Assembly: GCA_028023455.1 (NCBI GenBank)
Contig: JAQFVV010012575.1
Coordinates: 1,234,517 to 1,298,516 of the forward strand
DNA from: Epiperipatus broadwayi
Lineage: Eukaryota; Onychophora; Udeonychophora; Euonychophora; Peripatidae
Direction: 5' to 3'
DNA length: 64,000 bases
Shown: piece after piece, positions 30,630-42,640 of the stretch
Numbering within the stretch: the first letter of the stretch is position 1
Layout of the letters: each line of letters opens with the position of its first letter
Position numbers and translations under genes: made by a program
The notes under the pieces: generated by a model
Databases searched by the model: none
Told to the model about the DNA's origin: nothing
Seen by the model: the letters and a program-made list of their open reading frames with translations, nothing else

Positions 30630-30789
30630 GAGGCCATTATTTTAAGGAATTAAATAGTCATGGATTGATAGGTAGATGTAGATAAGTGCTCCCATGGCCA
30701 TAATTGTATTTAATCATAGAAATAAAAAAATATATACACAAAGTACCTCCTAGCATAACTGCATTTACATGCAATTAAATCTATAAAAA

Positions 30790-31935
30790 ACAAAAAAGTT
30801 CCAGGAAATAATGGTATTATTAATGTTATCTTAAAAGATGCAGGTGAAGAAATATTCACCAAATGTTATCTTAAAAGACGCAGGTGAAGAAATATTCACC
30901 AAATGTTTAAATGATAAAAATATACCAGATGATTTGAAGAATGCCATAATAATATTGATATTTAAGAAAGGTGATAAAGAAGTATTAGAAATCAATTCAA
31001 TAAAAAAATCATTACTATGATGAATACAAATTGGTTACAGATGAAGTTTAGACTCTAATCAATTAAAAGAACAAGCTGGATTAAAAAGTGGGTTAGTGGA
31101 ATGGATCATATCAAATTACTGAAAGAAGTTATATAAAAAAACCAATGAATATAAATTGCCATTATGTTGGATTTAGATTATAAAAAAGGTGTTAATATAT
31201 TCTGAAGATGATGTTATTTTTACAAATAGTGCTTTAGAGCTCAGAAAAGGTTGCATTAGATGAAAGTATGAAGATAAGACTAAAGATAAATGCTAAAAAA
31301 ATAGAATGTAATGTACTCCAATGAAAATAATTATTGATAATCATGAATTGGAAAAAGTTACCAATTAGAATAAACTTGGTCACATTATTAATACAGACAA
31401 AAACAATGGACATTATAGAATTAGAGCTGGATGGAGTGCTTTTGGTAGAAATAACTTAATATTAAAAATGAAATATGTCTATGGTTGTAAATAGTTTTTA
31501 ATAAGTGTATTTTACCAGTTTGTTCTCATAGATCTATAACATGAACACATAACAGAAGAGCATTTCAGACCACTAAATGAAGTATAAAGAGATATACATT
31601 AGGAACAACAAGAAGAGATCAAAAGCAAAATACGCAGATGAAGGAATAACATGTATCATTGATATCATTAAAAGAATTAACAGATTATGAAATGGAGTCG
31701 GAATGAACATATTGCTAGGAGGTATAATAATAGATAGGTATTTGAAATTTTAGATTAAATCTTCAAGAGACTGTAAAAGACCTAGAAAAAGATCATATGT
31801 GAGATGGATGGATGAAATAAAAATATTTCTAGATACTGGTGTGAGGAAGAAAGGCTATGGATCAGAAAAACTGGATTAAACTTAGAGCTTTATCCTGTAA
31901 TGAATCGATAATAGTTAGAAATGATGATTGTGATG
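30790..31935 (+). pseudogene. Decayed RTE LINE fragment
   Basis: Blocks in several frames match the RTE at 35.1-38.07 kb. They include a PGNNG-like start, NDKNIPDDLKNAIIILIFKK near 30.91-30.98 kb, a block like TYPE-E-R...TNEYKLPL near 31.13 kb, the thumb region near 31.4 kb and a WMDEI-like C terminus near 31.81 kb. Large internal deletions and many stops show it is dead. A 40-bp segment (30823-30862) is duplicated in tandem (30863-30902). Confidence 0.75.
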
Positions 31936-32220
31936 TGTATAGTAATAAGAATCTGTTATATAATATTTTTTATGTATTTTTATTACCTTTTAATAGGTAA
32001 TATACAACTTCTCACTATAAATAAATCTTCTGTTATTTGTTACTGAAAATACACCTATCCAATATATTAATATGTTTTTCTGCCGTTTTCTACTACGTTA
32101 TGGTAATTATCTTCCAATGGTGGTTTCATGTTTATATTTTTATTTCCATGTTGTATATTTCTGAATCATATATCTAATTGTTATAATAATCTATTTAATT
32201 ACGAATAAATCTTGTTTTAT

Positions 32221-32253
32221 GGAAGCGTTAGTAGCCGAGAAGCTTGTTTTATG
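32221..32253 (+). repeat. Truncated SINE head before copy 6
   Basis: AAGCGTTAGTAGCCGAGAAG matches the first 20-odd bases of the SINE, then stops and is followed by a copy of the flank CTTGTTTTATGG. It appears to be an aborted or nested insertion next to the full copy. Confidence 0.6.
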
Positions 32254-32350
32254 GTCAGGCGTTGGTAGCCTGGAGGTTAGCGCAGCCGCTTGCAGACAGT
32301 TGTTGCAGGTTCGCTTCCCGGCCGATGCTTTGACATATGAAAAAAAAAAA
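32254..32350 (+). mobile_element. tRNA-derived SINE, copy 6
   Basis: Head GTCAGGCGTTGGTAGCC, B-box GGTTCGCTTCCCG, tail GCTTTGACATATGA plus A11. TCTTGTTTTA occurs before the truncated head (from about 32210), a close variant follows that head, and a third stands after the tail (32352-32361). This supports two linked insertion events at one target. Confidence 0.88.
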
Positions 32351-32898
32351 ATCTTGTTTTAAAACGTGAAAAAGCACAGGATTTAATCGTAATTTTTTCT
32401 TCCTTAAGCTTTGTCTTTATTAGCATTGAATACTTCAGTTTCTTTTAGCGTTTATTAATTATAAATTTCGTCCATCAATTAATTTCCGTAAGCTTATTTT
32501 TGTTAAATAAAAATTAAATAAGTTTATAAATTATCATATTGCGCTCTCTATATTCTTATTTACATATTTAAAGATTAATTTGTAATTTTCACTAAATTGA
32601 GAATGTAATAAACAAAAAATGCATTAGTTGAAATTTAAATTTAATATTATTTTTTATAAGGATTAATTGTTAATATCTTGCATGTTTACAGTTATTTCTG
32701 TAAACTAATGTCTTAATAATGACTGAATAAATTTGACAAAATGCCAAGAAGAGAGAGAAAACATTTACATTTTACCAATTGAAGGATATTTTTATTCAAA
32801 GCTTAATAAACAGTTATTATTTTATTATTAGAATTAAATCATAAATAAAAACACTATTTGACTACAAAAATAAAATACATGTATTAATTTAAAATGAA

Positions 32899-32958
32899 TA
32901 GCCTCGTAGTAATGTGGTAGTGCATTTGCAATGGCAACAATTCGAGTTTAAATCCAGA
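32899..32958 (+). other. tRNA-like sequence (degenerate)
   Basis: An A-box-like TAGTAATGTGGTAGTGC and a B-box-like GAGTTTAAATCC lie at roughly tRNA spacing. The stems do not fold into a clear cloverleaf by eye, so a decayed tRNA-derived SINE or tRNA pseudogene is more likely than a functional tRNA. Confidence 0.35.
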
Positions 32959-33627
32959 TTAAACATGAAGATATTTCTTCAATGTAAACATGAATTTTTC
33001 AGAAAGCCGACAAACAAAATTAAATCATCTAAATAACTGGCCAAAAAATTGGAAGTTATTTTCCTTAGCTAGAAAGCAATGCAAAAATATAAATCCGCAA
33101 AAACCCAATACAAAACATATTTCTTTTTGAAGTTATGGTAGGTACTCTGCTTTAGAAGTCACATGATTATCATACTAAGTAACGTTTTTTAGAATTTGTA
33201 TAAAAGAGGGTGCATATTATTAGAAATGGATAGGTATTAAGGTAAAGATGAAGTTTTGATTAAGGTCACTAATATGATATTTTTCTTGCAATCCTAAGGC
33301 TATGCCATATGATAATTACTTTACCAGAATGGAAAGAAGTCATTATGTGCAATGGAATAATAAACATTTGATGATAGTTAGCTTTAATCAGTAATTTCAT
33401 CCTCATCTGAATAATGTATATTTTTCTAAAACCTTCTTGTTTAAGCTTTGAATAGCCAAATAACCATTGACCAAATAATGTCAATCTAGTTTTTTTCTGG
33501 CATAAACTTAACACAAATAAACAATAATATATATATGTATTGATATCAGATTACTTAACTTTGATCTTTACAAATTCAGTAAATCCCTTAAAGAAAATAC
33601 TTTTTATAAAGATCATGTACAAGAAAT

Positions 33628-33793
33628 AGTCAAAATAAGTCATAGATCACATGACTCTATTCTCTTAAGCTTGTAAATTATAAACAATGAGGATTGCCAA
33701 TTCCTCAACAAGCTTTGCGACAAATGCTTAGCTAGAGAAAGCATTTAAAATACCTTTGTCAGGACCCCCCCTCCCAAACCTCTGACCATGGTT
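33628..33793 (+). repeat. Single-arm copy of the 54.8-kb fold-back repeat
   Basis: Shares a continuous block with the 54.8-kb locus, from AGTCAAAATAAG through GAGGATTGCCAATTCCTCAA, GCATTTAAAATA and a C-rich stretch to TGACCATGGTT. Here the unit runs straight on into unrelated sequence. At 54.8 kb it folds back on itself. Confidence 0.75.
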
Positions 33794-34214
33794 TCATGCT
33801 CTGGCACTCCTCAGTGAGATGCTAGGGTAGGTTCAGACACTAGATCTAAAACACCAACCCATTTTGATATAAATAAAAAAGGAAGAATTTAAAGAGGCAT
33901 ATGTAATATGACATTCTAAGGAGAACAGAGAGAAGTTAAGAAATAATAAGTTTGTGTATATATATATTAAAACACATATTTAACAAATAAAAGATGTAAA
34001 TGTATATTTCAAATTGTCTTAGAATACACTTGTTTGCTGTTAATATCAATGTATTATCAATGTTTCAGCTAGATCATATCTGGAAACATTTAAATAATAA
34101 AAATCACTCAAATAGATGTTGCAGAGACACTGAAAATCAGAAAATAGTTTTGAAATATGTAATACATTTATATAATATTTAAATACAAGTATATTGTCTA
34201 TACTGAATATAATG

Positions 34215-34610
34215 TAATTAGAAGGGATTTAAACTAAGACTTTCAAGTCCCTATTTCTATCTACTCCACCTTATAAAAATGATACACATGTAAGCATCAC
34301 TAAAGGCTTTGAGAGTTTTATCATTAGATTTTCAATGATATGGATGACTGAAGAGTTGGAGGGTAGAGAAGATTAAAGCCGATCCATTAAAGTTTGAAGA
34401 TTTGCTACCTTAATGTAAACTGAGCATTGATTATATATATATGTGTGGAAGATGATGATTTGGATCAACTGATGAGTGCTGGTTCAGCATGATACATAAA
34501 TTGGCGATTATTTATCTTTCTCACATATATGTAGTTATGTGTATCAGAAGGATAAAATGGAGTAGATAGATGTATGGAGATTGAAAGTTCTGTGCTCAAA
34601 TATATATATA
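34215..34610. mobile_element. U repeat with inverted ends
   Basis: The left end (34217-34295) is the U end in minus orientation (GGGATTTAAACTAAGACTTT). The body (34296-34532) is in plus orientation, with CATTAAAGTTTGAAGATTTG and GATGAGTGCTGGTT. The right end (34533-34605) is the plus orientation of the end segment. Ends are therefore terminal inverted repeats here, unlike the direct repeats at 24.1 kb. Non-coding. Confidence 0.6.
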
Positions 34611-35181
34611 ATATAGTAGGCTTGTCTCTTTTTTTAATGCTAAGCTTTAAATAAATATAGAATGATAATAATAAACTACAATAATATAAAAGAATGGCCC
34701 ATTTGCTTATAGTATATGCTTTTGACTATTTATAAATGGTGCCAAAATCTAATGCAACATGTCTTATAGTACCTTGGTACTAGCATTTTTTTTTTACAAT
34801 TAAATCAAGTGGTACATTTTATTTTTAAAATATGAAATATATTGTTTCACATAATCAATTTATATAATTTATTCAATACATTATTCACTTAAACATAGTG
34901 GAAGTAACAACTTCCATGCCTTAAGAATAAAATAAATTCATTTTAAGGTTTCTAAAACATTGTTGGCATTATGTCACTAGATGCAATGGGTGACTTAGAT
35001 TTTAGCACAGCCATTGAACTGTCATTTGATTCAGAGAAACACATCATTCAATGAACATTTGGATTATTTTTTATTGTATTATATAATATTTGGCTGCAGA
35101 AAGGAGTTTTGCTATTAACTGAAAGGAGACCCTTTGATTCTTCTTGGAGGCCTTAAAGGAACCGAGGAGGGCAAATTCCTA

Positions 35182-35427
35182 ATGTCCACTCCATATGTTC
35201 TTGTCATTGCAGCTGTTATGATGATGACTTTTTATTTAGGTACTTACAACTGCAGATCACTTTCAAGTGAAGGAAGATTGCAAGAATTAGAAGAAGAACT
35301 CTCTTATATTAAATGGGACATTATTGGACTTTGTGAAGTTAGAAGAAAAGGTGAAGAGACAATTGATTTAAAAAGTGGACATATACTCTATTATAAAGGC
35401 CAAATATTGGAAATACAAGTGGAATAG
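35182..35427 (+). pseudogene. RTE endonuclease, N-terminal piece (frameshifted)
   Basis: The frame contains an ATG cluster (35182, 35218, 35221, 35224) and the start of the endonuclease fold: TFYLGTYNCRSLSSEGRL, then WDIIGLCEVRR with the metal-binding Glu. A one-base deletion near the CCAAATATTGG site ends it at a TAG. The remainder (NTSGIGFIINKKW, QIIQIYAPTSSHSDEVVEDF, VMGDFNARIG) continues in other frames to about 35790 with at least two more shifts. The enzyme would nick target DNA to prime reverse transcription; this copy cannot make it whole. Confidence 0.85.
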
Positions 35428-35791
35428 GATTCATTATAAATAAAAAGTGGAAGAACAATATTGTGGAGATTGATGGTGTTTCGGACAGAGTGGCAAGATT
35501 ATTATACAACTTAATAGCAGATACCAAATGCAGATAATTCAGATTTATGCCCCAACAAGTTCTCATAGTGATGAAGTAGTAGAAGATTTTTATATGGATG
35601 TACAAAAGGCTTTTGATCAGAGTAAACTCCTATTTTAAAATTGTTATGGGAGACTTTAATGCTAGAATTGGTAAAAAAAATGAAAGATGAAAGTGTTGTG
35701 GGTAATTTTGGTTATGTTAATAGAAATGAGAGAGGACATAGACTTGTGGAGTTTGCAGAAAAAGAAAAACTTTATATTATGAATTCTTTTT

Positions 35792-38002
35792 TTGAAAAAA
35801 AATGTTAAAAGGAAATGGACATGGAAGCATCCAAATGAAGGTACAGCAGAATTGGATTATATTTTGACTAACAGGAAATACATATTTCAAGATTGTAATG
35901 TTCTTAATAAATTTAACACAGGAAGTGATCATCGATTAGTAAGGTGTAAGATACATGTTAATGTAAAACTAGAGAGACAAAAATTATTAAAAAAAACAAT
36001 ATTTACAGTTGATATTCCTAATCTTCAGAAACATTCTAATGAATTTAAATTAGAACTTACAAATCGGTTTCAAGTATTAGTAGATTTTGAACATGATTCA
36101 GATTTGAATGAAATTAATATGAAAATAACTGATACACTTTTGAAAACTGCAACAAAGATAGCTGGTAGAAAGAAAAAGCAATTGACCAATAAAATTTCTA
36201 CTGAGACTAGAGAATTTATGAAGAAAAGAAGGAATATGAAGATATACAAAAATGATGCATTAAAAAGAATTGAATATCTCGAATTTTGTAAAATGGTGCG
36301 GAAAAGAGTTGAAAATGATATAAGAAAGTATAACTGTGAACTAGCAAGGAAAGCTGTAGAAGAAAATAAAAGTCTTAAGAATGTAAAACAACATTTTGGT
36401 ATTGGTAGGCAATTTATATCTGCAATAAGAAAAAAAGATGGAATTATTACTAAAAGGAGAGATGACATCATGAAATTGGTAGAAGATTTTTATCAAGAAT
36501 TATATAGTAATAAAGAACAAGTACTTCCTATATCTATTACATCTTCCAAATTGCCCAGAATTTTAAATGAAGAAGTGAGACATGCAATTAAATGTATGAA
36601 GAAAGGAAAGGCTCCAGGTAATGATGGAATTATAATTGATATATTAAAAGAAGCAGGTGAAGAAATAGAAAAAATTTTAGCGAAGTTATATACCAAATGT
36701 CTAAATGATAAAGATGTACCAGATAATTGGAAGAATGCAGTAATAATATTAATATTTAAAAAAGGTGATAAAGAAGATATTAGAAATTACAGACCTATCA
36801 GCCTTTTATCAGTTTTATATAAAAATTTTGCCAAGATAATTACTACTCGTCTACAGAGAACATTGGATTTCCACCAACCAAGAGAACAAGCCGGATTTAA
36901 AAGTGGTTTTAGTACAGTAGATCATATCCAGGTATTGAGAGAAGTTATAGAAAGGACAAATGAATATGAGTTGCCATTATGCTTAGGATTTGTAGATTAT
37001 GAAAAGGCATTTGATTCTATAAACATTTCTTCAGTGATTAAAGCATTAGATCATCAAGGTATAGATCCAGGATATTGTCATATTTTAAAGAATATTTATA
37101 AAAATGCAACAGCAACAATTAGATTACATAATGTCACTGGGAAAGTCAACATTGAGAAAGGTGTAAGACAAGGTGACTCCATATCTCCAAAACTTTTTAC
37201 AGCAGTGCTGCATGAAGTATTTTGTGGATTAAAATGGGAAACTAAAGGAGTGAAAGTAAATGGTGATTATTTAAGTCATTTAGATTTCGCAGATGATGTA
37301 GTTGTTTTTGCAAATAATGCTTCAGATCTGCAGGAAATGTTGCAGGAATTATCAGATGAAAGTAGGAAAGTAGGACTAAAGATAAATGTTAAAAAGACTA
37401 AAGTAATGTTTAATCGATTTGCTCAAAATATGAAAATAAAGGTTGATTATGATGAATTAGAAGAAGTTAACAGTTACAAATACCTTGGTCAGATTATTAA
37501 TACAGATGGAAACATAATGGAGAAAATTAATCATAGAATTAAACTTGGTTGGAGTGCTTTTGGTAGAAATAACTTGATACTAAAAGGAAATATGCCTATG
37601 TGTTTGAAAAGGAAGGTTTTTAACAAATGTGTTTTACCAGTTCTTACTTATGGATCTGAGACTTGGACACTTAATAGAAGAGCAATACAGAGACTTCAGA
37701 CCACTCAAAGAAGTATGGAGAGATGTAGGTTGGGAGTAACAAGAAGAGATCGTAAATGCAATGTATGGGTAAGAGAACAAACAGGTGTTACTGACCTCAT
37801 TGAAAAAATTAAAAGATTGAAGTGGAGTTGGGCTGGACATATTGTTAGAAGAGATGATAATAGATGGACAATTGAAATTTTAAACTGGATTCCAAGAGAT
37901 TGTAAAAGACCCAGAAAGAGACCATATGTGAGATGGATGGATGAAATAAGAAAGTGTGCAGGGGTGATGTGGAGAAGAGAAGCTAAAGATCAGAGAAGAT
38001 GA
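35792..38002 (+). CDS. RTE reverse transcriptase (endonuclease C-end + RT)
   Basis: A 736-codon uninterrupted frame. Residues 1-50 are the end of the endonuclease, with AELDYIL and the SDHRLV motif carrying its catalytic His. A Lys-rich linker follows. RT motifs include NYRPISLL (332), EQAGFKSGFSTVDHI (365), the first catalytic Asp in FVDYEKAFDS (Asp402), the GVRQGDSISP fingers-palm motif (457) and the catalytic FADD at 499-502. After the thumb (YKYLG, 563) comes the clade-typical C-terminal domain (WAGHI...RW...RWMDEI, 680-720). The frame opens with TTG because the upstream endonuclease is in another frame across an A8 run; translation from this point is doubtful. Target-primed reverse transcription is known for the family. 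Confidence 0.9.
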   Translation: MKKNVKRKWTWKHPNEGTAELDYILTNRKYIFQDCNVLNKFNTGSDHRLVRCKIHVNVKLERQKLLKKTIFTVDIPNLQKHSNEFKLELTNRFQVLVDFEHDSDLNEINMKITDTLLKTATKIAGRKKKQLTNKISTETREFMKKRRNMKIYKNDALKRIEYLEFCKMVRKRVENDIRKYNCELARKAVEENKSLKNVKQHFGIGRQFISAIRKKDGIITKRRDDIMKLVEDFYQELYSNKEQVLPISITSSKLPRILNEEVRHAIKCMKKGKAPGNDGIIIDILKEAGEEIEKILAKLYTKCLNDKDVPDNWKNAVIILIFKKGDKEDIRNYRPISLLSVLYKNFAKIITTRLQRTLDFHQPREQAGFKSGFSTVDHIQVLREVIERTNEYELPLCLGFVDYEKAFDSINISSVIKALDHQGIDPGYCHILKNIYKNATATIRLHNVTGKVNIEKGVRQGDSISPKLFTAVLHEVFCGLKWETKGVKVNGDYLSHLDFADDVVVFANNASDLQEMLQELSDESRKVGLKINVKKTKVMFNRFAQNMKIKVDYDELEEVNSYKYLGQIINTDGNIMEKINHRIKLGWSAFGRNNLILKGNMPMCLKRKVFNKCVLPVLTYGSETWTLNRRAIQRLQTTQRSMERCRLGVTRRDRKCNVWVREQTGVTDLIEKIKRLKWSWAGHIVRRDDNRWTIEILNWIPRDCKRPRKRPYVRWMDEIRKCAGVMWRREAKDQRR

Positions 38003-38068
38003 ATTAAACTTGGAGAGACCTTCATCCTGCAGTGGATTGATAATGGTTGATAATGATGATGATGAATG

Positions 38069-38639
38069 CTAAAGATTTATTTAAAATTTACATCTATAAA
38101 AGTAACAAATATACTTTCTATTGTTTATTACAGTCATTTTTTTAAAAATTTTATGATAATTTCATACATATATATATTGTACCACTAATGAACAGTGTTA
38201 CATGTTCATAATTTTTAAAAATTAAAAATTATTAAAATAACAAGAATCCATAAGTATATTAAATAGTTGTAAAACAAAAATTAAAAAAAATAAAAACCTC
38301 ACAGAATTATTTATCAAGAATGATTGAAGTAAATTTCATTAAAAGAATTATTAAAATTAGTAAATAGCAATATAATTTAAAAGAATGTAAGAAAAATAAG
38401 TTTATTTAGAAAGTTTAAAGAGGTTTTTTTTTTTATTAACACAGATCGCCAAAGGGAAAAACACTATGTCATTTATTAGTATAAGTTTTACTATGTAAAA
38501 AAAAGCAATTAGAGGGGAGGGGTAAAATCAAACTAAATAAAAGGTTAAAATTAAGGTTCTTTCTTGTCATGAATTTTAAAAAAAAAAACAAGAGAAGATA
38601 TGTGTGTGTAAAAGTGAAAATTCATTTGAAATATAAAAG
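38069..38639. other. Non-coding, A+T-rich
   Basis: No gene seen between the RTE tail and the next SINE. Confidence 0.7.
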
Positions 38640-38656
38640 AAAAGCATATAAATTTA

Positions 38657-38768
38657 GTCAAGTATTGTTAGCCGAGAGGTCAGTGCAGCCATCTTGCAAG
38701 CAAGAAGTTAATTGCAGAAAGTTGTTGTGGGTTCACCTCCTTGCTGATGCTATGACATATGAAAAAAA
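38657..38768 (+). mobile_element. tRNA-derived SINE, copy 7
   Basis: Full copy with A-box GTTAGCCGAGAGG and a weakened B-box GGGTTCACCTCCT. It is bounded by a perfect 17-bp target-site duplication, AAAAGCATATAAATTTA (38640-38656 and 38765-38781). Flanks this perfect mean either a recent insertion or good preservation. Confidence 0.95.
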
Positions 38769-38781
38769 GCATATAAATTTA

Positions 38782-41700
38782 AATTCACTCAGAGATTGCT
38801 CAGTTGATAAACAGAAGGAGGAAATAATTATAATTTGCAATAAATAAAAACAACGAGAAGTAATACAGGATGATATCTTATCCAAAAGCTAGATTAATCT
38901 AAGCTGGTATGCAGATTAAAAAACAAAGGAAATGTAATTAATAAAATTTACAAATTAATTAGGACTGATAAAGGAGACAATGAGAAGGAATTATATAAAA
39001 GGGCTAAAAATTTATTCATTGTCATTCAGATTCTGATTTTGTTTGACATATTTGATTCATGAATTAATTAATACCATGCAGTGCTAAGCAGCTAATGGAG
39101 TATAAAGCCAGTCTCTGATCCCAGTCTTTCAGAACACCAGAAGTCCTCCATTTAGAAATCATGCCCATGTAATAATCTGAGCCACTAAGGATGTCTATCT
39201 CAATAAGCGAAGGAAGTTAGCCAAGAGCAAAAGTCATTAAGAAGCCCAAAATCCACTCAGTTGGGAACCAATTTAGCAGAGATGAAGCAAGGAGCCATAT
39301 TCCCAAAGTATAAGTGCAAAAATCCTAGGTAAATATGAACTTGCTTAATCCCATTCATAAACTGATGGTGACTTTGTCGGACCTTAATAGACACAGTAAT
39401 TTTAAGTGCAATCTGTAATCATCATATAAAGTGAACTTTAGTATGTGTATGTACATTTAATCTCTCATAATATATTTAGTTAAATACATATAAAGCTTTC
39501 CTGAATAATCAGTATGCAGTTTCTTGTATGTGTGTATATCTAAATGTATAATTAGTTATAGTATTCTTATTATCATGTATTTGTAAAACTATGCTAACAG
39601 TTTTATAATATTCCTTATGCTAAATATTTTACATCATTTTCTTTTATTATTAATTAAAAGTATTTTAAAATAAAGTGTTGTTTGCTAATTACATTTTAAT
39701 CACTTCTCTAACTGGGGGGGGGGGATACAATGACTAGTTGATCTGCAATTAAGAGCAGGCTTTAAGTGGCTTATTATAATTTACCTTCTTATAAATAAAC
39801 AAGAGAGCTAGCAAAGGGTTAGAACAAGTGCTAAATGTGTTTACCTGTCTTCCAGGCATGCTAATTATAGATTATGATCAGCTGGCACCTGGGGGTTTAC
39901 CTTCAAATAAATAAAATGCTTTGGATGTCAGGAGGGTTGAATTTAGCAATATTAAAAGTGTAGCTGGGGATTGTGATTCAATAATAATAATTAATATTTT
40001 TATATATTAAATAATCAGACCAATCCGTTTCCCATCTGGTTCAATATATATATATATCATCTTGGAAAATCAATTTTCAAAATGAAATATAAACATTACT
40101 TCTTTAACTGAACAAGTGATATGTTAAAACATTAGAATACACTTTTATATTATTTAACTCAATTTTCATCATTTATCATATCTCTGCACAGTTTTTATGA
40201 TAAAATTTTTCTGGAAAGATGTTGATAGGAAAAATTAATAAGGGGAAGAGTAAAATAGACTTGTTGAGATCGTGAATAGCAGTTTGAAAATAAAAAAAAA
40301 AAGATTCTTGATTTCTGTTGCTTGTAAAAATATTAATTCTCCATAATGACATATTTTTGTCCCCCCCCCCCGCCATCTCCAGTTTTTAATGGCTTCTGTT
40401 AAAAAAGATATTGTGACTTTTTTTGTTATATCCAAGATCTGAAGTTTAAATATAATGAAATTTGACAAATCTTTTAAATTCGAAAAAATTTGGAATTTTT
40501 CTCTCCCGATAAACAATCCATAGCTAATCTTCTCTACCGTTCAATTTTTACTTAGTAAATTGCATCTAATTATTAGTTAACTAAATGCTAAGAGAAAAAA
40601 AAACCTGTTTTCCTAACCACCCTTTTTTTTATAGTGAAGAGGCTTTTTAAAACTAGGGATTATCTAAAGAGTCCTATATATATGTATTAAACTATAAGTG
40701 ACACAACTAATTGATTATCATATAGAATCCGCATAACTCCTATGAGTAAATAAATCAATAAAATATCATTCTGTTGTCAAGGCAACATTACAACTGAAAT
40801 TCCATTTACTGTCTTACTGAAGCGTTGCTTTGACAACAAATTACTAATACTGTATTAATTTATTTAACTATGAGAGCTGTAATGATATGATAAATTTATA
40901 AAATAATAAATTATCCATTAAAATATATTATATACATCTGTTTAATTAATATATAACTTATTATTGTCTACCATTGTTATTGTTTAAAATTTACTTATAT
41001 ATAAAGTCATTTGAACAGGTGTAAACTGCTATCACAGTGAGTTATTCTATTATATATGTAAGCCATAATGACAGTATATTGTAAATAGCATATCACATTT
41101 TAAAATCAAAGAAATCTTTTGTAAATGCTTACGAGTTTATTTTGAACTTAAGCTGAACTGTTAAGTGAAGCAGTTAAGGGTTAACCACATTTCTTAGCGC
41201 AGCAATATATTAGAAAAGCATTCAAGAATCCCTCGACTTGTTTAAGAGATTAACCAAATGATAGATTGCCCAGGTTTACAATTTTTGGAAAAAATTTAAA
41301 AAGATATCAGAATAACTTTTACATATGAGAATTCGAGATAAAATCTTTATATACATTATTGATTTATTTAAATCAGTTGGAATGGGCTTTTATATATGTG
41401 TACGTATGTGTAAATATATATGTACATTTATTTAATCCCATATGTGTATATTTATAAAGTTAAAACTAATAAAATTACGCTAAAAACAAAAAAAATGATA
41501 ACATTCTTTACTTGATTTTTTTAGGCATTTTTTTTTGCGCGAACAAATCTGATGAAAACATTATGTCAACATGATAATCTGTCTTCTTTGTATTATGTCG
41601 CGGGATATACACTCTTTCTTGTGTATAATATATATAAAACAGTGGTCTTTTCCGAGAGTAGTGGGAGATTACAAAATGTGAATGAAAATAAATGAGTGAA

Positions 41701-41849
41701 ATTATAATTTCATAGAATGATGTAGAGAAGCTATTGGGGAAAAAATTACAATATATAAAGCACAAAGGTAATAAGTAGAAAAATGAATAAATATAAAAAG
41801 AATACCATATCTTACAGATCATCATCAATTATTCTATCCTATGGAAGGG
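38782..41849. other. Non-coding with homopolymers
   Basis: Holds a slightly less A+T-rich stretch (about 39050-39400) with no open frame, a G10 run near 39714-39723, a C10 run near 40362-40371 and the small hairpin at 40771-40839. No gene seen. Confidence 0.65.
40771..40839. repeat. Small hairpin with GTCAAGGCAAC arms
   Basis: CTGTTGTCAAGGCAAC and GTTGCTTTGACAACAA form 16-bp arms with two mismatches around about 37 bp. The arm core is shared with 28805-28932. Confidence 0.65.
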
Positions 41850-42640
41850 TCCAGAGAACAATCATACACAAATTCATCCATTTCTTCAGTCCATTTCTTT
41901 TATTGCTCATCCCCTTTATTATATCATCCAGCAAGATCAATTTTTTATATCTTCATGTTTCCATTCACCATTTCCTTAAAAACACCTTTCATTAAACTAT
42001 TCTTTTTTTAATATATTGTCAATCCAGTTTCTTTTTCTATTTCTAATTTCATTAATAAATCTTTTATCATTTACTCTTTCCAAATCTTCATTTGTCATTT
42101 TATTCATTTTTTTCCACGATCACATTTCAAAAGCTTTGAATCCGTTCATAATTTTTTACTCATTGTCCCTTTTTCACAACCATACAATAGTATATTAATT
42201 GATTTTTCCCTTAATTCTGTCTTGGTCCATAAAATATTTTTTTTCTCTTAATAATGCCTGCCATTTTTTTAAACTTAATCTTTGCTTCTTCTATTCTTCC
42301 TCATCCAACTACCCTATATCCATAAACACTTGGCATCTTTTCACCAATTTATTCAATACATTTTTTTAGGATTCTTTTTATCCTCATCTATAAGAGTCAT
42401 ATTACCTGCAATTCTAATACATTTTATTACTCTACTTCCAATATTAACTCCTACATATTCCAAATATTTATATAACATATCTTCTAAATAAATATTAGAA
42501 AGCACAGATGATATAAAACATTCTTGTCTAATCCCCCCCCCTCTCTCTCTCTGTATTTATTTCACCAATCTCATTATTCTCCAGTCTGATTTTTATTCTT
42601 TTTTCCAATGTACATATTCCAAATCATTTTTTTTTCTCTT
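41850..42640 (-). pseudogene. Decayed LINE reverse transcriptase remnant
   Basis: Reading the minus strand from about 42600 gives an RT palm pattern: IRQECFISSVLSNIYLE, then VNIGSRVIKCIRIAGNMTLI, in place of the usual RQGC...LSP and ADDT motifs. Further down come a GCEKGTMSKKL-like thumb/connector block, TNEE/RVN-like and EIRNRKRNWID-like blocks. Many stops and the loss of the catalytic ADD show it is dead. It is clearly different from the RTE subfamily at 35 kb. Confidence 0.55.

Larger units (their letters stand above)
35110..38068 (+). mobile_element. RTE-clade LINE, nearly full length
   Basis: Non-LTR retrotransposon with an AP-like endonuclease followed by reverse transcriptase. It ends in a very short 3' region finishing with TGATAATGATGATGATGAA, the triplet-type tail common in RTE elements. 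The C-terminal pattern (AGHIVRRDDNRW, then PRDCKRPRKRP and RWMDEI) is typical of this clade. The 5' limit is estimated from similarity with the decayed copy at 24.0-26.2 kb. The endonuclease part is broken by small indels, so it is probably not autonomous. It is about 95 percent similar by eye to the copy at 59.75-62.4 kb. Confidence 0.9.

Noticed and set aside
32899-32958. Functional tRNA gene
   Set aside because: Box-like motifs are present, but no acceptor stem or clean cloverleaf could be drawn by eye.
36070-36471. Minus-strand hydrophobic frames across the RTE copies
   Set aside because: They are antisense shadows of the Lys-rich RT frame and recur at the same relative place in the 60-kb copy.
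39714-39723. G10 and C-rich homopolymers (also 27001, 40362, 48113, 54889) as regulatory G-quadruplexes
   Set aside because: Each is a single run without the four spaced G tracts needed. They are simple homopolymers, though they may affect assembly accuracy.
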